Shown here: piece by piece, positions 43,282 to 51,709 of the stretch
How the letters are laid out: each line of letters starts with the position of its first letter
Position numbering within the stretch: the stretch's first letter is position 1
Source: Sulfomarinibacter sp963733915
GTDB lineage: Bacteria > Acidobacteriota > Thermoanaerobaculia > Thermoanaerobaculales > Sulfomarinibacteraceae
Direction: 5' to 3'
DNA: 64,000 nucleotides
Assembly: GCA_963733915.1 (NCBI GenBank)
Contig: CAVTEP010000001.1
Location: 62,001 to 126,000 of the forward strand
Program-made: the position numbers and the translations under genes
The notes under the pieces: generated by a model
What the model saw: only the letters and a program-made list of their open reading frames with translations
Database searches by the model: none
What the model was told of the DNA's origin: nothing

Positions 43282-44046
43282 ATGCCGACGCTGCGGGTCA
43301 ACGGGCGCCGGGTGACGGTCGCCGACGACGCCACCGTCCTCGATGCGGCGCGCGCCGCCGGGGTCGAGGTGCCGACCCTGTGCCAGTTCGACGGGCTCGA
43401 GCCCTGGGGCGGATGCCGACTGTGCGTGGTCGACCTCTCGGAGGCCCACTGGGACGACGATTGGTTCAAGGTCGTCACCGCCTGCAACCATCCGGTGGCC
43501 GAGGGCATGACCGTCGTCACCGATTCCGAACGGGTGCTCGAGACCCGGCGAGTGGTTCTCGATCTGTTGCTCGCGCGCTGTCCGGAGACGCCCCTGGTGC
43601 AGCGTCTGGCAGCCGAGCATGGGATCGAAAAGACCTCCTACACCCCGCGAGACGAACCCGACGACTGTATCCTGTGCGGTCTCTGCACCCGGGTCTGCGA
43701 CCACATCGGCGTGTCGGCCATCTCCTCGGTCAACCGCGGCTGGGGGCGGGAGATCGCACCGCCGTTTCACCAGCCGCCGCCCGATTGCATCGGCTGTCTG
43801 GCCTGCGCCGAGATCTGTCCGACCGACTGCATCCCGTACACGACCTCGAATACGAGGCGCGAGATCTGGGGCAAGGAATTCGAGATGCTGCGCGACCCGA
43901 AGACCGGCGAGGCGGTGATCACCTGCGCGCAAGCGGAGCATTTCGCCGCGCGCAGCGGGGTGCCGATGACCTACTTCGAGACCTCCGACAGGAGCAAAAG
44001 GAAGGTGATGGCGACCACCTTCGAGAAGCTGCAGGTGGTGAAGTGA
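43282..44046 (+). CDS. NuoG N-terminal-like Fe-S subunit (HndD-type, no catalytic domain)
   Basis: About 254 residues. The N-terminal plant-type [2Fe-2S] domain has cysteines in PTLCQFDGLEPWGGCRLCVV and TACNHP. It is followed by two [4Fe-4S] motifs (CILCGLCTRVCDHIG and CIGCLACAEICPTDC). It corresponds to the first quarter of NuoG or the N terminus of HndD/HydA hydrogenases, but stops before any molybdopterin or H-cluster domain, so it is an electron-transfer subunit only. GGAGG lies 7 bases before ATG 43282. Stop and next start overlap (TGATG). Confidence 0.88.
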   Translation: MPTLRVNGRRVTVADDATVLDAARAAGVEVPTLCQFDGLEPWGGCRLCVVDLSEAHWDDDWFKVVTACNHPVAEGMTVVTDSERVLETRRVVLDLLLARCPETPLVQRLAAEHGIEKTSYTPRDEPDDCILCGLCTRVCDHIGVSAISSVNRGWGREIAPPFHQPPPDCIGCLACAEICPTDCIPYTTSNTRREIWGKEFEMLRDPKTGEAVITCAQAEHFAARSGVPMTYFETSDRSKRKVMATTFEKLQVVK

Positions 44047-44516
44047 TGAAGATGATCTACAAGGTCTCGGTGGAGCGCTGCATCGCCTGTGGCAAGTGCG
44101 AGCTGGCCTGCGCCTTCGCCCACGGGTCGGAGGGCCGACCGTCCAAGACCCGCATCAATATCCACCGCCGCGGGCCCGAGCTGGGCACGCCCATCGTCTG
44201 CTTTCAGTGCGAAGAGGCGGCCTGCGTCGCCGTCTGTCCGACCGCGGCCTTGGTGCGCAACCCGGAGACCGGCGCCATCGACATGCTGCGCTCGCGTTGC
44301 ATCTCCTGCCGGATGTGCGTCGCCGGCTGCCCGTTTGGCAACATGCTGTGGGACGAGACCTACCACCGCGTCCAGAAGTGCGATCTTTGCGGCGGCGATC
44401 CGCGCTGCGTGCCGTTCTGCCCGACCGGCGCCATCGCCTGGGTGCCGCTCGAGGAGGCGGCGATTCGGCCGGAACCGCTGGATCGCGAGACACTTGTATT
44501 TGACGGTGGCGCGTGA
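44046..44516 (+). CDS. Four-cluster ferredoxin (CooF/HycB family)
   Basis: A 156-residue polyferredoxin with sixteen cysteines in four groups: CIACGKCELAC, CFQCEEAACVAVCP, CISCRMCVAGCP and CDLCGGDPRCVPFCPTGA. This is the pattern of CooF/HycB/DmsB-type electron wires. It is coupled to the preceding NuoG-like gene by a one-base overlap. In this operon it probably links the oxidoreductase module to the NAD module or to another partner. A CTCTGTG-type repeat follows directly. Confidence 0.88.
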   Translation: MKMIYKVSVERCIACGKCELACAFAHGSEGRPSKTRINIHRRGPELGTPIVCFQCEEAACVAVCPTAALVRNPETGAIDMLRSRCISCRMCVAGCPFGNMLWDETYHRVQKCDLCGGDPRCVPFCPTGAIAWVPLEEAAIRPEPLDRETLVFDGGA

Positions 44517-44682
44517 AGAGATGAACCACAGAGATACAAAGAGCACAGAGTTTTTCACAGAGGTTTTTTGGAGCCCGGCCCAGGGCCGATTGACCGGCGA
44601 CCATCTGTCGGGGCACCTGGCGCCCAATTCAAAAAACACCTCTGTGCGACTCTGTGCCCTCTGTGTCTCTGTGGTGAACTGA
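44517..44682. repeat. CACAGAG / CTCTGTG inverted array
   Basis: The left arm (44523-44566) is rich in CACAGAG words; the right arm (44636-44678) has the complementary CTCTGTG words. The centre is GC-rich. Arrays of this wording give spurious small reading frames such as NHRDTKSTEF. Confidence 0.7.
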
Positions 44683-44704
44683 ATCCACACACCGGGAGCG
44701 AAAG

Positions 44705-45217
44705 ATGCTTCAAGCAAACGACGATATTCGCGAGATTCTGAAGAAGGCGTACCAGATCGAGGTCGACGGCTACACCTTCTACTCGATGGCGGCCGACCGC
44801 GCCTCGAAACCGGCGGTGCAGGAGCTCTTCGACAAGCTCGCCCGCGATGAGGTCCAGCACAAGGCCTATCTGCAGTCGGTCATCGGTTCATACGAGGAGA
44901 AGGGGCTCGCCGCCTTCAGCGTTCCGCGCCGCGACCCCGACCTCAAGGCCTTCACCGCCACCATCTTCACCGAGGATTTCAAGAAACAGGCGCACGGCGC
45001 CGACTTCGAGCTCGGCGTGCTGTCGATCGGCATGACCCTCGAGACCAACGCCATCACCTACTTCACGGGTGCGGCCGAGGGCACGACCGAGAAGGAGGTG
45101 CGCGAGTTCTACCAGTTCCTCGCCGACTGGGAGAAGCAGCACCTCGAGACCCTGCAGGCCTTGTATCACGGGGTTCGCCAGGACTTCTGGGCCGAAGGCG
45201 GCTTCGCCCCGTTCTAA
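44705..45217 (+). CDS. Rubrerythrin-type ferritin-like protein without rubredoxin domain
   Basis: A 170-residue four-helix-bundle protein. Two di-iron ligand sets are visible: YQIEVDGY with RDEVQH, and a second Glu in LETNAI with DWEKQH. It lacks the C-terminal rubredoxin CxxC pairs. Such proteins reduce peroxide or store iron, and here would protect the oxygen-sensitive Fe-S enzymes encoded just upstream. ATG 44705 has GGGAGCGAAAG upstream. It is separated from the operon by a repeat array and may have its own promoter. The stop TAA touches repeat R2. Confidence 0.85.
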   Translation: MLQANDDIREILKKAYQIEVDGYTFYSMAADRASKPAVQELFDKLARDEVQHKAYLQSVIGSYEEKGLAAFSVPRRDPDLKAFTATIFTEDFKKQAHGADFELGVLSIGMTLETNAITYFTGAAEGTTEKEVREFYQFLADWEKQHLETLQALYHGVRQDFWAEGGFAPF

Positions 45218-45300
45218 GGCGCCACGTTTCGCATTGTTTGCCCAGGAGGCGTTGCGAGTCTAAGACGCGATCGCGTCAAACAATGCAAAAGGTGGCACCT
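45216..45300. repeat. GGTGCCA palindromic (REP-like) element, copy R2
   Basis: Inverted arms 45216-45240 and 45277-45300 (AGGYGCCACNTTTNGCATTG) with an inner palindrome GACGCGATCGCGTC (45264-45277). Same style as R1. It overlaps the rubrerythrin stop codon. Confidence 0.65.
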
Positions 45301-45844
45301 TGCTCGAAGCGGAAAGCGCTGACCGCACAACGCCCGCCCGCCGCGGTCTACGACCGCGCCTCGCGTCCTCGGAAATCCGGATCTCCAAGAGTCCACTCTT
45401 GGAGATCCGTCATCCCTCGGCCGCTGCTCGCCTTCGGCGAGCGGGCGGGCCCTCGTCGTTGATTGACCACCCTCGTCCCTTTTTGTCCCGCCCCCGCCCC
45501 CCGCCCACCCGCCCTCGGAAACCCGCGCACTATGTGCTGCGGGTTTCCGAGGGGAGGGGGATTTGACCTGGCACCGGCTGACTCGGTTTTCCGAGGGGAG
45601 GGGGTGTATTTGACCTGGCGCCGGAGTTTCTTCCGATTGTTCTCTGGCTAGGGTCAATAATCTTCTTGGTGATTTCTTTGTGCTCTTTGTGTCTTCGTGG
45701 TTCAGGGGCGGTGGGCGGTTCCATGGACCCATAGCCCCGAGCCTCGAGCCACGCCTGGGTGGGTGGAAGTCAAAACTCAAAACTCAAAACTCAAAACTGC
45801 GCCGAAGGCGCCCGGGTACAATGCCCTCGTTCGAAGGAGGACCC
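45301..45844. repeat. Gene-free spacer with composite repeat E3
   Basis: No gene. It holds a C-rich run (CCCGCCCCCGCCCCCCGCCC), palindrome E3 (45512-45553, 15-bp perfect arms), GGGGAGGGGG, ATTTGACCTGG, a second half-copy (45585-45630), CTTTGTG-type words (45668-45700), then AACTCAA heptamers (45773-45798). A -10-like TACAAT lies near 45818, ahead of the next gene. Confidence 0.65.
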
Positions 45845-46099
45845 ATGGATCTCAAGGAACAGTTCGAGGCCTCGATCGCGAAGGCCAAAGGGCTGCCCTC
45901 GCAGTCCAACGAGACGCTGCTCGAGCTCTACAGCCTCTACAAGCAGGCCACCGAGGGTGATGTCCGCGGTGAGGCCCCGTCTGGCTTCGACTTCCGCGGC
46001 GCCGCCAAGTACGCAGCCTGGGAGAAGAGGCGCGGAATGGCGTCTGAGCAAGCCATGCAGGCCTATGTTGATCTTGTCGACCGGCTGGCGGCCGGCTGA
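45845..46099 (+). CDS. Acyl-CoA-binding protein
   Basis: An 84-residue four-helix ACBP that binds long-chain acyl-CoA. Features: MDLKEQFEASIAKAKGLP, then LLELYSLYKQATEGDV (the conserved Tyr-Lys region), GFDFRGAAKYAAWEKRRGM (acyl-CoA contacts) and a final helix YVDLVDRL. AAGGAGG precedes ATG 45845. ACBPs are widespread in eukaryotes and less common in bacteria. It lies 8 bp before hutH and is probably co-transcribed, with no obvious functional reason. Confidence 0.88.
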   Translation: MDLKEQFEASIAKAKGLPSQSNETLLELYSLYKQATEGDVRGEAPSGFDFRGAAKYAAWEKRRGMASEQAMQAYVDLVDRLAAG

Positions 46100-46107
46100 G
46101 ACGGCGC

Positions 46108-47610
46108 ATGACTGAGACGGTGAAGATCGACGGCCGCAACCTGACGGTCGACATGGTCGAGGCGGTGGCGCGCCGCGGTGCGGGCGTTGCCCTCGACGCC
46201 GAGGCGAGAGCGCGGGTGGCAGAAACCCGGCGCGTGGTCGAGGAGATCCTGGCGTCGGGCGCGGTGGTCTACGGGATCAACACCGGTTTCGGCAAACTCG
46301 CCGAGCTGCGGATCTCGCCCGATCAGCTCGAGCGATTGCAGCTGAATTTGCTGCGCTCGCACGCCTGCGGCGTCGGCGAGCCCTTTGCCGAAGACGTGGC
46401 GCGCGCGATGCTGCTGTTGCGCGCCAACGTCCTCGCCACCGGTCACGCCGGGTGCCGGCCCGAGGTCGTGGAACGGATTCTCGAGCTGCTCGAGACGGGG
46501 GTGCACCCGGTGGTACCGTGCCGGGGCTCGGTCGGCGCATCGGGCGACCTCGCGCCGCTCGCCCACCTCGCGCTGGTGCTGGTGGGGGAGGGGGAGGCGG
46601 TGCTCGGTGGTGAGCGGATGCCTGGCGCCGAAGCGCTCACGCGCGCCGGCATCAGGCCTTTGCAGCTCGAAGCCAAGGAGGGCCTCGCTCTGATCAACGG
46701 CACCCAGGCATCGGCGGCGGTCGGTGCACTCGCGGTCGCCGACGCCCGGCGTCTGCTTGACGCCGCGGACGTCGTCTGCGCGCTGACCCTCGACGCCATG
46801 GCCGGCACCGACGCCGCCTTCGACCCGGCGGTCCATGCCGCGCGGCCCCACCCTGGCCAGGGCGTGAGCGCCTCGCGGCTCCTGCGCCTCCTGGTCGGCT
46901 CGGAGGTGCGTGAGTCCCACCGCGAGTGCGGCCATGTGCAGGACGCTTACTCCCTGCGATGTTCGCCACAGGTTCACGGCGCCGGCCGCGACGCGCTCGA
47001 GCATGCCCACCGGGTGCTCGAGATCGAGCTCAACTCGGCCACGGACAATCCGATGGTCTTTGCCGAGGGGCGGCTGATCTCGGGAGGCAACTTCCACGGC
47101 GCACCCATCGCGGCGGTCTTTGATTATCTGGCGGCCACCCTCACCGACCTCGCCTCGATCTCCGAGCGGCGATTGGCTCGGATGGTGGATACTGCCCTCT
47201 CCGGTCTGCCCCGTTTTCTGTCGCCCGACGCCGGCCTCAACTCGGGTTTCATGATGGTGCAGGTGTCGGCAGCCGCTCTGGTATCGGAGTGCAAGACCCT
47301 GGCCCACCCGGCGTCGGTCGATTCGATCCCGACCTCGGCCGGTCAGGAGGACCACGTCTCGATGTCGACCTGGGCGGCGCGCAAGCTCGCCGGCATCGTC
47401 GAGTTGACGCGCCAGGTCCTGGGGATGGAGTACCTCGCTGCGGTCCAGGCGCTCGAGTTCCAGCGCCCGCTCAAGACCTCGCCGGCGCTCGAGGCCGCGG
47501 CCGCACGGCTGCGCGAACGCGTACCGCGGCTCGAGGAGGACCGTTACATGGCGACGGACATCGCCGCCGCCGCCGAGCTCGTAACGACTCTCGGCCCCCT
47601 CGCCGACTGA
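46108..47610 (+). CDS. hutH: Histidine ammonia-lyase
   Basis: Deaminates L-histidine to urocanate, the first step of histidine breakdown. The 500-residue protein contains the MIO-forming Ala-Ser-Gly in GSVGASGDLAPLAHLAL, VYGINTGFGKLAE near the N terminus, QDAYSLRCSPQVHGA, and NSATDNPMVF. Fingerprint residues favour histidine over tyrosine/phenylalanine lyases, but substrate choice is inferred. No hutU, hutI or hutG is nearby, so the rest of the pathway must lie elsewhere. Confidence 0.92.
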   Translation: MTETVKIDGRNLTVDMVEAVARRGAGVALDAEARARVAETRRVVEEILASGAVVYGINTGFGKLAELRISPDQLERLQLNLLRSHACGVGEPFAEDVARAMLLLRANVLATGHAGCRPEVVERILELLETGVHPVVPCRGSVGASGDLAPLAHLALVLVGEGEAVLGGERMPGAEALTRAGIRPLQLEAKEGLALINGTQASAAVGALAVADARRLLDAADVVCALTLDAMAGTDAAFDPAVHAARPHPGQGVSASRLLRLLVGSEVRESHRECGHVQDAYSLRCSPQVHGAGRDALEHAHRVLEIELNSATDNPMVFAEGRLISGGNFHGAPIAAVFDYLAATLTDLASISERRLARMVDTALSGLPRFLSPDAGLNSGFMMVQVSAAALVSECKTLAHPASVDSIPTSAGQEDHVSMSTWAARKLAGIVELTRQVLGMEYLAAVQALEFQRPLKTSPALEAAAARLRERVPRLEEDRYMATDIAAAAELVTTLGPLAD

Positions 47611-47916
47611 CCCGTCTCCGCCCCCCGCCCACCCACACTCAGAAATCCACGTCGGCCACCGCCCGGCCTCCCTTCCGCTGTGGATTTCTGAGGGGAGGGG
47701 GCGTATTTGACCTGGCGCTAGGGCTCCTGCACCTCATTCCAGGGCAATCATCAAATCTCTTCTTCGTGATTTCTTTGTGGTTTTCGTGTCTTCGTGGTTC
47801 ATGGGTGGGTGGGCGGAAATCAAAAAACCAAAATCTGAAATCAAAAACCGCCCCGGTTCTCAGGGGCGGTCGGGTGGTAACTGAAAACTCAAAACTCAAA
47901 ACTCAAAACTGCTCCG
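47611..47916. repeat. Gene-free spacer with composite repeat E4
   Basis: Between convergent hutH and nrdJ. A C-rich run is followed by palindrome E4 (47638-47692, 13-bp arms), GGGGAGGGGGCGTATTTGACC, TCTTCGTGATTTCTTTGTG words, GGGTGGGTGGGCGG, AAAATCA words and AACTCAA heptamers (47882-47911). It could serve as a bidirectional terminator. No gene. Confidence 0.65.
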
Positions 47917-50900
47917 TCAGGAGCAACCAGTCGTCCCCCCGCACGAGTCGCACTTCAGACAGGTGCCGTTGCGGACCAGGGTGAGGGCGCCGCACTCGGG
48001 GCAGGGGTCGCCTTCATAGCCCATGTAGCGCGCCTGTTTGGACATGGCGTGACTCTTGTTGACCGTGGTCCTGGCGGTCCCGACTGCCGGTGCGGACTCC
48101 GCGGCCGGGGAGCTGCCGCTCTGGCCGACCGCGATCTGGTGCACCTCGGCGACGTCTTCATCGTCGTCCTTCGGCACCTTGTGCTGGTCGGAGCCCGTGC
48201 CGACGGCGTCGTGGCGGAGGTCCTCGAGCGCCACCTGCGCGAGGTCGTCGCGGCCGAGATAGGTGATGGCGAGCTCGCGAAAGATGTAGTCGATCACCGA
48301 GGTTGCCATCTTGATGCGGTCGTGGCCGCCTACGATGCCCGAGGGTTCGAAACGAGTGAAGACGAACGCGTCCACGTACTCCTCGAGAGGCACGCCGTAC
48401 TGGAGGCCGAGCGAAACTGCGATCGCAAAGCAGTTCATGAGCGAGCGAAACGCCGCCCCTTCGCGGTGCATATCGAGGAAGATCTCGCCGACAGTGCCGG
48501 TCTCGTACTCGCCCGTCCGGATGTACACCTTGTGGCCGCCTACCGAGGCTTTTTGCGTAAAGCCGGTACGGCGTCCCGGGAGCCGGTTGCGGCGGGCCTG
48601 GTAGCGGATCACCACCCGCTCGGCCATGGATTCTGCGACCTTGACCGGGTCGCCGGCCGCCACCGCCTCGGCCAGCGCCGCCTCCTGCTCTTCGTCCATG
48701 GCGATGCCCAAAGGCTGGCTGAGCTTGGAGCCGTCGCGGTAGATGGCGACGGCCTTGAGCATCTTCTGCCACGCCAGGTAGTAGGCGCGCTTGATGTCGT
48801 CGAGAGTCGCCTCGGCCGGCATGTTGATGGTCTTGGAAATGGCGCCCGAGATGAACGGCTGCGCCGCCGCCATCATCAGGATGTGGCCTTCGTATCGGAT
48901 CGATCGCGTGCCGCGTCTGCCGCAACGGTTGGCGCAGTCGAAGACCGGCAGGTGCTCGGTCGCAAGGTGCGGCGCGCCCTCGATGGTCATGGTGCCGCAG
49001 GCCCAGGTATTGGCCGCCTCGATATCCTCGGCGCCGAATCCGAGCCTGGCAAGGACGTTGAGGCTCCAATCGGCGATCTCGCGGTCGGAGATGCCGAGGC
49101 TGCGCAGCTCCTCCTCACCTATGACGTGCGGCGCGAAAGCGTTTGCAATCTCGAACGAGGTGGGCAGCGCTTTTTCTACCCGCGCGATGGCCTCGTTGCT
49201 GAAGCCGCGATCGCGGAGGGTCATGTGGTCGATCGCGGGGCAATTCTTGAGCGTCCCGCGTCCGAGGGTGTAGGCAATAATGTCGTCGATCTGTTCGGCG
49301 GCGTAGCCAAGAGTCTTGAGGGCGGCGGGGATGCTCTGGTTGATAATCTTGAAGTAGCCGCCGCCGGCCAGTTTCTTGAACTTGACGAGGGCGAAATCCG
49401 GTTCGATACCGGTGGTGTCGCAGTCCATCACCAGGCCGATTGTGCCGGTGGGCGCGATCACGGTTGCCTGGGCGTTGCGAAACCCGTGTTCGGTACCGAG
49501 CTCGACAGCCCGGTTCCACACGTCTCGGGCTGCGGCGACGAGGTCCGGGGGCGTCGTCTCGGCCGACAGACCCACGGGCTTGATGGTCAGCCCCTCGTAC
49601 ATCTCGGTCGGAGCGTTATACGCCGCCCGCCGGTGGTTGCCGATGACCCGCAACATGTGGTCCCGGTTGTCCTCGAAGCCGGGGAAGGGATCGAGCTCGC
49701 GCGCCATCTCGGCCGAGGTCGTGTACGACTCGCCGGTCATGATCGAGGTGATGGCGCCGCAGATCGAGCGCCCCCGATCCGAATCGTAGGGTATGCCCAT
49801 CCGCATCAGGAGGGAGCCGATATTTGCGAAGCCGAGCCCCAGCGTTCGGTAGCGGTAGCTGAGCTCGGCGATGCTGCGGGACGGGAAAGAAGCCATCAGA
49901 ACCGAGATCTCGAGGACGATCGTCCAGAGGCGGACCGAGTGGCGGAAACCGTCGATGTCAAAGTGTCCGTCGTCACCGAGAAACTTCACCAGGTTGAGCG
50001 AGGCCAGGTTGCACGCGGTGTCGTCGAGGAACATGTACTCGGAGCATGGGTTGGATGCATTGATACGGCCGTTTGCCGGACAGGTGTGCCACTCGTTGAT
50101 GGTGTCGTCGAATTGCAGGCCCGGGTCGGCGCACTCCCAGGCGGCGAGGGTAATGCTGTTCCAGAGCTTGGCCGCCGGGACTTTCTTCGCAACCTCACCG
50201 TCGGTGCGGTTGACGAGAGTCCAGCTTCGGTTGACCTCGAGAGCGTCGAAAAAGGCGTTCGGCACGCGCACGCTGTTGTTGGCGTTCTGCCCAGACACTG
50301 TGTAGTAGGCATCCGAGTCCCAGTCGGTGTCGTACTCCTCGACCGGGTAGGTGCGAACACCCTGAGCCGCGAGCTGCAACACCCTCTGGATCGAGCCGTC
50401 GGGCACGCCTTTCCGGCAGCCGGCGACGATGCGGTCGCGAAGCTCGGTGTTCTTCTTGAGGTCCATGACCGGGCTCGCCGAGTCCTCGGGGAAGCAGGCG
50501 TCGAGTATTTCCTGCAGCTGCCGGCGAAGGAGCCGCGAGCCGGCGACTAATGCCGCAACCTTGCGCTCTTCGACGGCCTTCCAAGAGATGAACTCCTCGA
50601 CGTCCGGATGGTCGAGATCAAGGCACACCATCTTGGCGGCGCGGCGGGTGGTACCGCCTGACTTGATCGCGCCGGCTGCACGGTCGCCGATCTTGAGGAA
50701 CGACATGAGGCCGGATGAGCGCCCGCCGCCCGAAAGAGACTCGCCCATGCCGCGAAGCTTGGAGAAGTTGGTGCCGGTGCCCGAGCCGTACTTGAAGAGC
50801 CGGGCTTCGCGCACCCAAAGGTTCATGATGCCGCCCTCGTTGACGAGGTCGTCGCTCACCGACTGGATGAAGCAGGCGTGTGGTTGCGGGTGCTCGTATG

Positions 50901-51420
50901 CCGACGAGGAGGTTTTGAGCTTGCCGGTCTTGGGGTCGGCGTACCAGTGGCCCTGGGCGGGGCCCGCGATTCCGTAGGCCCAGTGCAGACCCGTGTTGAA
51001 CCACTGTGGCGAGTTCGGTGCGGCGAACTGGGCGGCCAGCATATAGCAGAGCTCGTCGTGGAAGGCCTCGGCATCTTCGTCCGAATCGAAGTAGCCATGC
51101 TCCTTGCCCCAGTAGGTCCAGCAGCCGGCGAGACGGTTGAAGACCTGCCGAGCGTCGCGTTCGGGCCCGGTCGCGGGCTCGCCGCTTTCGGTCATTTCCG
51201 GGTTGCCGTCGTCGTCGAACTGCGGCACGCCGGCCTTGCGAAAGTACTTCTGTACGAGCACGTCGACCGCGACCTGGGACCACTGCTTCGGCACCTTGAT
51301 CCCATCCATCGCAAAGACCAGGCTGCCGTCGGGGTTTCGGATCTCGGAGGCTCGCTCGACGAACTCAATGTCATCGTACGGGCCCTTCCCGGCGTGCGTG
51401 AAGCGACGCGTGACCTTCAT
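47917..51420 (-). CDS. nrdJ: Adenosylcobalamin-dependent ribonucleotide reductase (class II)
   Basis: Reduces ribonucleotides to deoxyribonucleotides with coenzyme B12, independent of oxygen; 1167 residues. Motifs are AAQFAAPNSPQWFNTGLHWAYG (cut here), FKYGSGTGTNFSKLR, NPCSEYMFLDDTACNLASLN (active-site Cys and loop), PTGTIGLVMDCDTTGIEPD and INMPAEAT. The C terminus has zinc-ribbon cysteines (CPECGALTLVRNGTCLKCDSC), typical of large NrdJ. The ATG at 51420 is followed by MKVTRRFTHAGKGPY, a usual NrdJ start. The upstream region has two NrdR-box-like sites on the promoter. Confidence 0.95.
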   Translation of the reverse strand: MKVTRRFTHAGKGPYDDIEFVERASEIRNPDGSLVFAMDGIKVPKQWSQVAVDVLVQKYFRKAGVPQFDDDGNPEMTESGEPATGPERDARQVFNRLAGCWTYWGKEHGYFDSDEDAEAFHDELCYMLAAQFAAPNSPQWFNTGLHWAYGIAGPAQGHWYADPKTGKLKTSSSAYEHPQPHACFIQSVSDDLVNEGGIMNLWVREARLFKYGSGTGTNFSKLRGMGESLSGGGRSSGLMSFLKIGDRAAGAIKSGGTTRRAAKMVCLDLDHPDVEEFISWKAVEERKVAALVAGSRLLRRQLQEILDACFPEDSASPVMDLKKNTELRDRIVAGCRKGVPDGSIQRVLQLAAQGVRTYPVEEYDTDWDSDAYYTVSGQNANNSVRVPNAFFDALEVNRSWTLVNRTDGEVAKKVPAAKLWNSITLAAWECADPGLQFDDTINEWHTCPANGRINASNPCSEYMFLDDTACNLASLNLVKFLGDDGHFDIDGFRHSVRLWTIVLEISVLMASFPSRSIAELSYRYRTLGLGFANIGSLLMRMGIPYDSDRGRSICGAITSIMTGESYTTSAEMARELDPFPGFEDNRDHMLRVIGNHRRAAYNAPTEMYEGLTIKPVGLSAETTPPDLVAAARDVWNRAVELGTEHGFRNAQATVIAPTGTIGLVMDCDTTGIEPDFALVKFKKLAGGGYFKIINQSIPAALKTLGYAAEQIDDIIAYTLGRGTLKNCPAIDHMTLRDRGFSNEAIARVEKALPTSFEIANAFAPHVIGEEELRSLGISDREIADWSLNVLARLGFGAEDIEAANTWACGTMTIEGAPHLATEHLPVFDCANRCGRRGTRSIRYEGHILMMAAAQPFISGAISKTINMPAEATLDDIKRAYYLAWQKMLKAVAIYRDGSKLSQPLGIAMDEEQEAALAEAVAAGDPVKVAESMAERVVIRYQARRNRLPGRRTGFTQKASVGGHKVYIRTGEYETGTVGEIFLDMHREGAAFRSLMNCFAIAVSLGLQYGVPLEEYVDAFVFTRFEPSGIVGGHDRIKMATSVIDYIFRELAITYLGRDDLAQVALEDLRHDAVGTGSDQHKVPKDDDEDVAEVHQIAVGQSGSSPAAESAPAVGTARTTVNKSHAMSKQARYMGYEGDPCPECGALTLVRNGTCLKCDSCGGTTGCS

Positions 51421-51523
51421 ATAGTGCCCTCGTCCCCCTCAAAACGCCGATTTCCGGCGCAAAATCTCCCCTACACAGCTCTCATGGGAGCATCGGCTCG
51501 CGGAATCAATGCACTCGACTCGA

Positions 51524-51568
51524 ACCACTATATCTTGGGCTCCCAATCCTTGTCAACACTACATCTTG
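51524..51568 (-). promoter_or_regulatory. nrdJ promoter with tandem NrdR-box-like sites
   Basis: Reading toward nrdJ, TTGACA (51551-51556) and TATAGT (51527-51532) are 18 bp apart. Two copies of CACTAYATCTTG (51526-51537 and 51557-51568) are exactly 31 bp apart, about three helical turns, as in paired NrdR boxes (ACACWATATNTTGT type). One overlaps the -10 and the other the -35. This implies NrdR-ATP-cone repression, although nrdR is not in this window. Confidence 0.65.
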
Positions 51569-51709
51569 CGGTCTTGGGGCTGTTTTTTTGTGACGGAAGT
51601 GTCCATGAAAGAACCATTTCTGGCTTCACCCTTCGACCGGGAGAGCTGCCGCTGAGTTTGTCTCGAAACAACATCTGGAAAGGAGACGCGACGCGTGGGT
51701 ACTGAAGGG

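Noticed and set aside
41302..44516. NAD-reducing [FeFe] hydrogenase of the Hnd/Hyd type
   Set aside because: The NuoG-like subunit ends after its Fe-S domains; no H-cluster motifs and no large catalytic subunit are present.
48049..50550. 833-codon open frame on the plus strand opposite nrdJ
   Set aside because: It is exactly antisense to the conserved nrdJ coding sequence, has an Arg/Gly/His-rich composition without domain motifs, and arises from high GC content at third positions.
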